Shown: piece after piece, positions 56,497 through 64,000 of the stretch | Numbering within the stretch: the stretch's first letter is position 1 | Layout of the letters: every line of letters starts with the position of its first letter | Assembly (NCBI RefSeq): GCF_022682495.2 | Contig: NC_071393.1 | Coordinates: forward strand, 103,496,304-103,560,303 | Direction of reading: 5' to 3' | DNA: 64,000 nt | DNA from: Desmodus rotundus | Taxonomy: Eukaryota; Chordata; Mammalia; Chiroptera; Phyllostomidae | Translations under genes and position numbers: made by a program | The notes under the pieces: model-generated | Seen by the model: only the letters and a program-made list of their open reading frames with translations | Told to the model about the DNA's origin: nothing | Database searches by the model: none

Positions 56497-57190
56497 ATGG
56501 CCCAAATGACAGAACACTTCAAAGCTCCAGAAAAAATACAACTAAGCGACGAAGAGATAGCCAACCTATCGGATGCACAGTTCAAAGCACTGGTTATCAA
56601 TATGCTCACAGACTTGGTTGAATCTATTCAAAAAACAGATGAAAAAATGAAGCCTATGCTAACAGAAACAAAGGAAAATGTACAGGGAACCAATAGTGAT
56701 GAGAAGGAAACTGGGACTCAAATCAATGGTATGGACCAGAAGGAAGAAACAAACATTCAACCAGAAAAGAATGAAGAAACAAGAACTTGGAAAAATGAGG
56801 AGAGGCTTAGGAACCTCCAGGACACCTTGAAACGTTCCAACATCCGAATTATAGGGGTGCCAGAAGGAGAAGAGGAAGAACAAAAAATTGAAAACTTATT
56901 TGAACAAATAATGGAGAACTTCCCCGATCTGGCAAAGGAAATAGACTTCCGGGAAGTCCAGGAAGCTCAGAGTCCCAAAGAAGCTGGACCCAAGGAGGAA
57001 CACAACAAGACACATCATAATTACATTACCCAAGATTAAACGCAAGGACCTACGTCCAAGATTACTATATCCAGCAAAGCTATCATTTAGAATGGAAGGG
57101 AGGATAAAGTGCTTCTCAGATAAGGTCAAGTTGAAGAGGCTCATCATCACCAAGCCCTTATTATATGAAATGTTAAAGGGAGTTACCTAA
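56497..57190 (+). pseudogene. L1-type ORF1 in HAL1 copy 2, frameshifted and internally deleted
   Basis: From the ATG at 56497, 180 codons are open. Residues 1-113 form the charged N-terminal region with the conserved ANLSDAQFKALVI block. The RRM-like domain begins at about residue 114 (SNIRIIGVPEG). A 2-base loss ('cagag' then 'tccc', where copy 1 has 'cagagagtccc') shifts the frame after EVQEAQ, giving a stop at 57037-57039. The C-terminal domain resumes in another phase at 57041-57190 (PRLLYPAKLSF, then ITKPLLYEMLKG, then TAA). Bases equivalent to 48008-48150 of copy 1 are missing, removing 141 nt (47 codons) that span the RRM end and the start of the C-terminal domain. Inactive. Confidence 0.85.
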
Positions 57191-57560
57191 GAAAAAGATC
57201 AAAAATAGGAACAGTAAAAATGACAGCAAACTCACAGTTATTAACGACCACACATAAAAACGAGAGCAAACTAGGCAAACAACTAGAACATGAGGGTTGT
57301 CAATAAGGGAGTGGGAGGGGGAGAGGGGGGTAAAGGTACAGAGAATAAGTAGCATAGATGATAGGTGGAAAATAGACAGTGGGAGGGTAAAAATAGTGTA
57401 GGAAATGTAGAAGCCGAAGAACTTATAAGTATGACCCAGGGACATGAACTATGGGGGGGGAATGTGGGAGGGAGGGGGGTGGGCAGGATGGAGTGGAGTG
57501 GGGGGGGAAATGGGACAACTGTAATAGCATAATCAATAAATATATTTAAAAAAAAAAAAA

Positions 57561-57579
57561 GAAAATCATTAGCTTTCGA
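57561..57579. repeat. 19-bp target-site duplication, right copy
   Basis: Identical to 55727-55745, immediately after the A tail. Confidence 0.95.
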
Positions 57580-58805
57580 ACACACTTACTATACAGAAAC
57601 AGAATTAATGTAGGTCTCGCTTCATTTAATAGAGTTTGGGAGCCCAGATGTCCATTCAGTTAATTAACAATGGAAGAAGTATCCAAATATCAGCCATTTC
57701 TAAAAGCTCTTCAGCGTGATGAGCAGAGAAAGATAAGCATTTCATTAGTGCAATGACCACTTGCATCTAATTCTTTGATGTGCCCTAGATAAGCAACTCT
57801 AAATGTAATTACAAGGGCATCCTTGGGAGATGGTTCCCACCTGTCATAAAGAGAAATGGCTCTCATGGTTTTCTTTTTTTTAATTCTAATATGTTAATTC
57901 AAATAGATTCACATTGACTGAATTTTCATTTATGAAAATATTTAGAAGACAATTAGCAACAGGTTTTCATCAGATACATTTTTTCTTTCCTTTTGTTTTG
58001 CATAAATTTCTTGAACTGCTCTACTGCCCAAAGATTAGTGTTTAGAATGACATATACCCAAACTTGATCTTGTGGAATGCTTTCTTTGATAACAAAACCT
58101 TTCACCAAACTTAGGATAATTGAAACCATGTAAGCCCATCCGCCATTCCAATCTACCCGATGCTTGGTTCTGTTCTATTGCCTCTCGAAACAAGAGTTCC
58201 TAGCTTTAGAGTACCTCCAATAGTGAGCAGCACGGTATACCCTCCTAAAACAACCTACTTTATTTTGGAATATTTGAGTTATAAAAATTTGTTTACATAT
58301 TTTAAATCCAAACCTTCTTCTCTGTCATTTCCACCAGTTCATCTATGTACTGCCTTATGAAATCATGCTGAATGAGCCTACTGAAACCCCCTTTTCCCAG
58401 GACAATCAATCCACAGTGCCTTCAAATCTCCCTCACTCCTTCTCTTTTCAAGACCCACTATTTCCATCGCCCTTTTTCTGGTTCAAAACCTAGCTTCTCA
58501 ACTTCCTTAGCTGACTGACCTTGTAAGATAGCCACTGTCATTTTAAGTAGCAGGATACTCATTCATTTTTTTCCAGTGGGAACCATGAATACCAACACTT
58601 CCAGGGGTGCCATACTGATTACCTAAAGCATCAATTGTAGTATATGATCAGTAACCATTTATTGTCCCTTCCCATCTTAATGTGAGCAAACTGTAACCAA
58701 ATGAGATGAAATACAGTGCGGGCCAGTATCTTTCTATTATTAATATAGTGTATCGATGCCTTAACTGTAGGTTGCTGTTTTCTGCAGCTATGTCACACTG
58801 GTGAC
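57580..58805. other. Non-coding stretch
   Basis: No gene or assignable repeat between the half-L1 and the next LTR. Confidence 0.45.
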
Positions 58806-59150
58806 AAATGTTGATTATGGACTGAATTGTGTTAAATATGTTGAAGCCTTCACCCCCAATGTATTTGAAGAGGTAACTAGGGTTAAATAAGGTCACAGGG
58901 GTGGGGCCCTAATGTGATAGGATTGGTGTCTTAATGAGAAGGGGAAGAGAGAGTCTCTCTCTCTCTCTCTCTCTACCACAGAGAAAAGACAATGAGAGGA
59001 TGCAATGAGAAGGTGGCCATCTGCAAGTCAGGAAAAAAGGCCTCACCAGAAAGCGAATTTGCTGGCACCTTGATTATGGACTTCTAGCTTCCAGAACTGC
59101 TTACAAAGAAATGCCTGTCATTTAAGCCACCTAGCCTGTGATGATCCTGT
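58806..59150 (+). mobile_element. MLT1-type MaLR solo LTR
   Basis: 'attatggactgaattgtgtt', 'aatatgttgaagccttcacc', 'aataaggtcacaggggtggg', 'gccctaatgtgataggattg', a (CT)n run at about 58953-58972, 'gagaaggtggccatctgcaa', 'aggcctcaccagaaagcgaa' and 'tgattatggacttctagctt' match the MLT1A/B-type LTR of the ERVL-MaLR group from near its start to near its end. The last ~35 bases of the LTR are missing. No internal retroviral sequence accompanies it. Confidence 0.9.
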
Positions 59151-59489
59151 CAATCAAAATCTCTACATTCCCCCCCATTCATATGTTGCTGGTACTCCCT
59201 ATCTCCCTAACATTCCTAATGCTATGTGAGGAAGAGAGGGATGGAGAGGCTTGCTTCTTGTGAAAGCAAATGCTCAATACTACTTTTTAAATGATTCGTG
59301 AATAATTCTTTTAGCCAAATGTAACAGAATCTTACTCAGTACGTATATCAGCTGTCAAGTTCCAGGTGGTAGAATCCTACAAGTATGAACATTCGGAACC
59401 ACATTTGATCATCCCCAGGCTTCTAGAACCTCTTCATTTCCCCCTCTTTTCCCTCAAAAATGGTAATAGCAGCCATTGCTAGATACCAT
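59151..59489. other. Non-coding stretch
   Basis: About 340 bases with nothing recognised. Confidence 0.5.
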
Positions 59490-59594
59490 GGTAAGTGTTC
59501 TAGATGAATCTGTACCTAAGTTTCTCACCTATAAAATAGGCATGATAATAATAATTCCTACCTCATAAAGTTGTGGTGAAGAATAAGTAACTTG
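59490..59594 (+). repeat. MIR SINE fragment
   Basis: 'aagtttctcacctataaaat', 'aggcatgataataataattc' and 'ctacctcataaagttgtggt' match the MIR core in plus orientation. It ends at the unexplained insertion described next. Confidence 0.78.
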
Positions 59595-60107
59595 GCATCC
59601 TTGGAGCTGCGGGCCAGCACGGAGGCTACTGGGGGAGTGGGCAGGGGGGGCGTGGAGAGGGAGGGGAGAGGACTATGACCTTGGGTGCGTGGGACCAGCC
59701 CGCTAGCCAGTCTGGAAAGGGGGCTGCGTGGGTCCAGCAGTGGGGTGTCACAGAGCTGAGGAGTTCAGATGGAAAGGAGCCTCGGCGGGTGGCGGTGGAG
59801 TGGGAAGCAGGAGGCCCCGGCATGCCCCAGTGTGCATGGAGCCGCGGCGGACACGAGGGTTTCCCGTAGGTCAGCAGGGTCGCTGTGGGACGCCAGGCCC
59901 TCCGCCGGCGCGTCGTGCCATTTCACCTCATGCATGCAAGTGGGCTTTAAAATGTTATTTACTCGTTGCTAAGAGAGAAAAAGACACTGTTACTAGTACA
60001 CTTCACTGATCATTTAAAATACAGCCCTATTTCAAAATGTTACAATTTGAAATGTACAAAAAATGTATCTTTTTTCAAAAATAATTGTATCAGAATTGAA
60101 CAAAAAT
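59595..60107. other. 513-bp insertion flanked by exact 14-bp direct repeats, origin unknown
   Basis: The 14-mer gaataagtaacttg occurs at 59581-59594 and again at 60108-60121. Between them the left ~330 bases are GC- and CpG-rich (for example gccggcgcgtcg near 59907) and the right ~180 are AT-rich, ending 'gaattgaacaaaaat'. This asymmetry suggests an mRNA-like retrocopy or a small mobile element in a MIR background. Three plus frames and one minus frame are open in the GC-rich part without recognisable domain. No poly(A) of useful length remains. Confidence 0.45.
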
Positions 60108-60168
60108 GAATAAGTAACTTGACTAAATTCACATAACTAATAAGTGACAGAGTCCAGATTCAAGCTAC
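60108..60168 (-). repeat. MIR SINE fragment, reverse
   Basis: 'aataagtaacttgactaaat' then 'tcacataactaataagtgac' and 'agagtccagattcaa' is the reverse-strand MIR order (ttaagtaacttgcccaaggt, cagctagtaagtggcagagc). Confidence 0.75.
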
Positions 60169-60169
60169 C

Positions 60170-60315
60170 TATAGGACCTTAAGCAAGTTACTTGACCTCT
60201 TTGTGTCTCAGTTTTTTAATCTATAAAACAAAGACCAAAATACTGCTTGCCACGTATGGTTAGTACAGAATTAAATTACTTAATATGCATGCACGTGTAA
60301 TGCTTAGAGGCCGCA
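60170..60315 (+). repeat. MIR SINE, plus orientation
   Basis: 'aggaccttaagcaagttact', 'tgacctctttgtgtctcagt', 'ttaatctataaaacaaagac' and 'gaattaaattacttaatatg' give a well-ordered MIR core, opposite in orientation to the fragment it adjoins. Confidence 0.85.
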
Positions 60316-60414
60316 TACTGGCCTATCAATGACCAAATTCAGGCCTGGTCTCAAGGCCTAGGGTGGAACTGTCAGCTATGAGAAAGCAGGGAACTGTTCC
60401 TGTCTCATTCGCTC

Positions 60415-60485
60415 GTCTCATCCCTGCCCCTACTGTTGGACCTGACACACGACCGTCACTCGATATTTGTTGAATGAGCCAAAGA
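60415..60485 (+). repeat. L2 3' terminus
   Basis: 'cctgacacacgaccgtcact' then 'cgatatttgttgaatgagcc' matches the L2 terminus in plus orientation. Confidence 0.65.
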
Positions 60486-60539
60486 CAGGTACCAAATCTT
60501 TAAAAGTTGTAGAAGGAAGGTCAAGAGTAGGAAATCAGA

Positions 60540-60850
60540 AACCGGGGAGGGCCTTGGAGAAGTCCATCCTATCTCCACCTGCCGAGTCTCCAATTTTTCT
60601 CATTTCCTGTTTTCTCTTCTGGAGAAAATCTTCCCTGACCTGGGAGGAGTAGAGAGCGTCCAGCCACGTATGCCCAGGCCTTCCTGACCTCCCTTCATAG
60701 CACATGTCCTACTGCAAGGCGGTTGCCTAGTGCTGTCTTCCCTGCCGAGTTGTAAGTGCCCTGAGGACTGGAGCCTCACTTGTCCTGCTCACCAAGGGGC
60801 CTCCAGTGCCCTGCACATGGAAGCTGCTCACTAAATATTTGTGAAAGAAA
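60540..60850 (+). mobile_element. L2 LINE 3' end
   Basis: 'aaaatcttccctgacctggg', 'ccttcatagcacatgtccta', 'ccgagttgtaagtgccctga', 'ggactggagcctcacttgtc', 'cctccagtgccctgcacatg' and 'gctgctcactaaatatttgt' follow the L2 3' order to its terminus. Confidence 0.78.
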
Positions 60851-61083
60851 GCAGAGAAGGAAAGAAGGAGGGGTAGGCAGAGAAAGGGACCTAGAGAGAG
60901 AAGAAGGGCCGGAGGGAAGCAATAAAGCATCTCTGGAAAATTTTGTCCAGGTAGAGTGCTCTGGTGGAAAAAGCAAAGAAGGGAATGATGTAGGGAATAG
61001 AGTAGTTAGTACATAATTCGTCTAGGCTGGGAGACTTGAAGTCATTGCAGACACCTGCCTGTTCTTTTATAATCATCTAATAC

Positions 61084-61297
61084 ACAGGTGGCAAACACGA
61101 GGCCCATGGACCGAATCCAGCCTTCCACCTTCTTTTATCTGGCCTGGCACCTCGTTTCTACCCTGCGGCAGCACCAAGCTCTCGCTTAACTGTTAAGGAG
61201 TAGTTCCATGTAAACCGTCCTAAAATTACATTCGGCCCTTTGAAGGCAACTGCGAGGCTGATGTGGCCCCCGGTGAAAATGAGTTTGACACCCCTGC
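61084..61297. mobile_element. hAT-type MITE, about 214 bp, with terminal repeats
   Basis: Right end 'gagtttgacacccctg' is the reverse complement of CAGGGGTGTCAAACTC; the left end reads caggtggcaaacacga, the same terminal repeat with changes. The body contains 'gatgtggcccccggtgaaaa', 'cattcggccctttgaaggca' and 'ttaactgttaaggagtagtt'. 'ctaatac' flanks both sides (61077-61083 and 61299-61305), consistent with most of an 8-bp hAT target duplication displaced by a base or two. No transposase is present. Confidence 0.7.
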
Positions 61298-61599
61298 ACT
61301 AATACCGTGGGTTTCAGCTCATCATCGCCAATGTCTGAGCTCCCTTTCAGTCTGACCAAGATCATGTCCTGATCCCAGAAAAGCCCAAAATGCACACGTA
61401 GCATCATGACTAAGGCAGAGGTGGGGAACATGGCTGTATTCGAGGAAGACTGAGGCAATCTCCACAAAGGAGGGTGGAAAACTAGTCCACAAAGAGGAAG
61501 TGGCAAAGGGTGAGCAAGGATGAGGAAACAGACCTCAACGGTCAGCCTCACAGAGGACAACTTGATGATTGTGAAAACGAAATAAGGATGTTAATAATG

Positions 61600-61895
61600 G
61601 CTAATACTGGGCACTTACTATGAGGCAGGAATTGTGCTAAGTGGTAAACAATGTATTAACTCCTATGAATATGTACTCTAACGTAACTATGTATGAGTAT
61701 ATATACACACACACATATATAACACTACATTATCTAACACTATATTATCTAATGTGTGAACTAATATTATCACCATTTTACAAAAAGGAGCTTTATCACA
61801 GAGGGTGAGCCAATTTGCCAGTGATTACTCAGTGTACAAATGGCAGAAACAGGATTTGAGGATACGGTCCCAAGACCCAGGCAGTCTGACAGACA
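61600..61895 (-). repeat. MIR SINE with internal AT/CA expansion
   Basis: 'gggcacttactatgaggcag', 'gtattaactcctatgaatat', then a low-complexity insert (about 61695-61755, with (AC)n and a repeated 'acactacattatctaacact'-type unit), then 'tattatcaccattttacaaa', 'gtgagccaatttgccagtga' and 'cccaggcagtctgac'. Reverse MIR split by local expansion. Confidence 0.82.
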
Positions 61896-63369
61896 AAGGA
61901 ATACATAGATTGTCCTGGAAGAGTCTGGACTCTGAAGCCAGTTGTGTTACAAAATAGAAAACTAGAAACTTTGAGACATCAGGGATTGCACTGGGAAACA
62001 GAGGAACAGGAGGAGTTGCTCCCAAAAAAGAGATAAGATGGGGGGGGGTAAACATTTATTGAATAGCCAGCTAACATTTCACCCCATATTCCTTCTACCA
62101 AATTCTGACAGAACTCATTTGAATTGCCCTCCTACTTTTGAGGTTGAAGAAATTTCTCAATTGTGTGCTCACTGTCTAGAGAAAGAAAGTAACAGTAGAA
62201 ACGTAACATGAGATTGTGGAGCCACTGGGAGGCACTGGCCCATCTCCTCACCCAGCAGAGCCTTGAATGTGCGCAATGAGAAGTTTTAAGGACCAAGCTT
62301 CTTTTCCCTCCGATCTTTTTTGGCTGGTCATAGCTCTGTTCTATGGCACAAGGTCTTGTTCTCCTCTGCAAGAAAAAACTCATGAATGTAACCAGACAGA
62401 AGGACCTATGTGGATAGTGTTAACCTTTTGAATGAGATTCATCTTCAATAATCGTAAAGCTTGTGGAATGGTGACATGGAGTTTGAGGATGGTGAAGTCT
62501 GAGCAAGGAGTGGTGGACACGGTGACGTGCCAGCCCACATCGTCATTCAGGGCTGAAGGACTGGTGCCTATCACTGCTGGGAGAGTGGCTGGCACACAGC
62601 TCTTGGCCGACAACCCTCTCTGGGAATATCCTGGATGAACAGCTTCTTCACATCTGGCAACACATAGGTCCCGCCCCATCGCGGGGTAACTCTGGAGGAT
62701 CATCCTAGCTCCAGGGCTCCCTGGAAGCCAATGGAGACTTTGAGGTTATACTACAGCCTAGCTGCTTCCTCTGCCCAGTCTTTCTCTTACCCCCACAGTT
62801 CTTGATCCCAAGGGCACTCCCGATAAATACCCTGCACACTAATCTCCATTTCAGATTGGGCTTTCCAGGGAACCCCGTTTGTGACAGAATCTGATCAGAC
62901 CGTCTTTGGAGAAGAAAACATGTGCTCTAGTTACCTCTCCACCCACCCACCCCCACGAATAAGTACATTTTTAAAGTATGTTTCAGAAGAAAAATTTGAG
63001 AGCCAGGGAAAAACCTAATGGCTAGCTCACCTCATTAGAAAAATGCCTTGCTTATGCCCGATCATTCTATTGCGCTGTGAGTTGCTCACACATAGAGCTG
63101 TCTCTCAGACAGCTTTGTTGCACCCCGGTGTTTACCAGAGACCATAAGTGCTCAGTACCAGGCTTAACAATGCCTGTCCTCTTCTCTCACCCTCCTTAAG
63201 TCCCAAATGCATTCATGTCTTATTCCAGCCACTTTCCTCACAAGTAAAGTATAAGCTAAGGCCATTTTGGGGCAAATCATATGAAAATCATTCACGCACG
63301 TCTTCAGTCACTGGACCCAGACCTTCTATGCCCTGGCTTAGAAACCTTGGAAGAGAGACTAGGTGAAAT
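61896..63369. other. Non-coding stretch
   Basis: About 1.5 kb, no gene. A G run lies near 62041. Frames at 62380-62703 (minus) and 62432-62638 (plus) overlap on opposite strands and show no domain. Confidence 0.42.
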
Positions 63370-63835
63370 GAGTTCAACGATGGCCCTAAAAACACATGCC
63401 CACATCCAAACCCCCAGAGCCTGCGAGCGTTAGCTTATTTGGAAAAAGGGTCTTTGCAGACATAATTAAGTTAAAGATCTTTATATGAGATCATCCTGGA
63501 TTACCACATCATACTTCGGGACTGAAGGGCTCTCAATTCAATGACAAGTGTCCTCATAAAAGAAAAAAGAAGAAAGACACAGAGAGACGATAGAGGAGGA
63601 GGCAGTGTAGCCACGGGGCACAGATAGGAGTGATAGAGCTGCGAGACGAGGCACGTCTGGGGCCACCAGAAGCTGGCAGAGGCAAGGGACAGAATTTTCC
63701 TTAGAGCCTTTGAAGGAGGTACTGCCCTTGATTTCAGACGTCAGACCCCGAGTTGTAAGGCAGTAAATTTCTATTGTTTTATGCCCCCACGTTAGTGGTA
63801 ATTTGTCCCAGCAGCCCTGGGAAACTAATGCCTTG
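63370..63835 (+). mobile_element. MLT1-type MaLR solo LTR (MLT1C/D-like)
   Basis: 'aacccccagagcctgcgagc', 'ttagcttatttggaaaaagg', 'gtctttgcagacataattaa', 'caatgacaagtgtcctcata', 'gccaccagaagctggcagag', 'ttgatttcagacgtcagacc', 'taaatttctattgttttatg' and 'cagcagccctgggaaactaa' run in the order of an MLT1-type LTR to its 3' end. No internal retroviral genes flank it. The minus-strand 106-codon frame inside is a shadow. Confidence 0.87.
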
Positions 63836-64000
63836 GTTCTGGAAACTGGAAAATACATGGAGTGGCATCTGTCTATGCTGTCAGCATAAGAGCTCTATGT
63901 TGGGGCTTAGATTTCAACACCAAGGCCCAGACGCCAACCACCCTCCTTCCCCTGCTTTGCAGACGACCGTGGCAACATGTTCATAGGCAGTGTGTTGAGA
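63836..64000. other. Window end, nothing recognised
   Basis: Unassigned sequence after the LTR. The short plus frame 63774-63986 starts inside the LTR and runs out of it. Confidence 0.5.

Larger units (their letters stand above)
55746..57560 (+). mobile_element. Half-L1 (HAL1-like) element, copy 2, full length with exact TSD
   Basis: Complete insertion of 1815 bases between two identical 19-bp target copies. Layout: 5'UTR 55746-56496 (CpG-rich, YY1-like start, 86-bp partial duplication), ORF1 56497-57190, then a 3'UTR with two G-rich blocks (57308-57332, 57451-57516), AATAAA at 57535-57540 and an A tail. No ORF2. Relative to copy 1, ORF1 has lost 141 bases and 2 bases elsewhere. HAL1 is an established class of ORF1-only L1 derivatives reported from several mammals; assignment to it is based on layout. 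Confidence 0.88.

Noticed and set aside
56022..56609. 195-codon minus-strand frame over the half-L1
   Set aside because: Antisense reading of the CpG-rich 5'UTR and ORF1 start. L1 antisense frames are known in primates, but nothing here supports one.
1..64000. CRISPR array, operon, phage or plasmid features
   Set aside because: No regularly spaced repeats, no ribosome-binding-site/ORF organisation, and repeat content is entirely mammalian.

Overview
This window is mammalian nuclear DNA, most likely from a bat (Chiroptera). The evidence is its repeats. Six copies of a tRNA-derived SINE lie between 29.3 and 40.0 kb, each with the Ves layout: a head carrying Pol III A and B boxes, a 'cacatgcctgggttg'-type middle, a pyrimidine-rich stretch, then 'ctctctaaaaataaa' and an A tail. 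Around them are the repeats shared by placental mammals: MIR, L2, L1 of several ages, MLT1-type MaLR LTRs and hAT-type fragments. No bacterial or viral gene organisation is present.

I find no intact protein-coding gene, no exon I can defend and no functional structural RNA gene. Base composition is AT-rich and intergenic in character. The open reading frames present are remnants of transposable elements, readings through simple repeats, or chance openings, several of which do not start with ATG. The window is best read as intergenic or deep intronic sequence made of diverged repeats separated by repeat-poor blocks. Some of those blocks (about 5.85-6.1, 7.0-9.3, 26.3-27.0, 50.3-50.8 and 52.2-52.7 kb) look like candidates for conserved non-coding regulatory DNA. 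That is a judgement from appearance only.

Layout: 0-9.5 kb holds a short L1 3' end with target-site duplication (TSD) and a long AT-rich repeat-poor block. 9.5-17.7 kb holds old L1 tails, an internally deleted mariner with minus-strand transposase remnants, a 164-nt pure polypyrimidine tract, a degraded CR1/L3-type reverse transcriptase split by a later repeat, a hAT-type fragment and a long L2 3' end. 17.7-27.5 kb is mostly unique with scattered MIRs. 27.5-40 kb is a nested retroelement zone: an L1/HAL1 ORF1 fragment, old repeats broken by newer ones, a 2-kb minus-strand L1 tail and all six Ves SINEs, one with a perfect CTCF core. 40-64 kb holds two full-layout half-L1 (HAL1-like) elements at 46.8-48.7 and 55.7-57.6 kb, two MLT1-type LTRs, a 214-bp hAT-type MITE and an unexplained 513-bp insertion flanked by 14-bp direct repeats.

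The most interesting system is the HAL1 pair. Both copies run 5'UTR - ORF1 - G-rich 3'UTR - AATAAA - A tail with no ORF2 and share the same ORF1-to-3'UTR junction. This points to a family copied as a unit and dependent on L1 ORF2 protein supplied in trans. The 55.7-kb copy is the younger: it has an exact 19-bp TSD, a CpG-rich promoter region with a YY1-like start and an 86-bp internal duplication.
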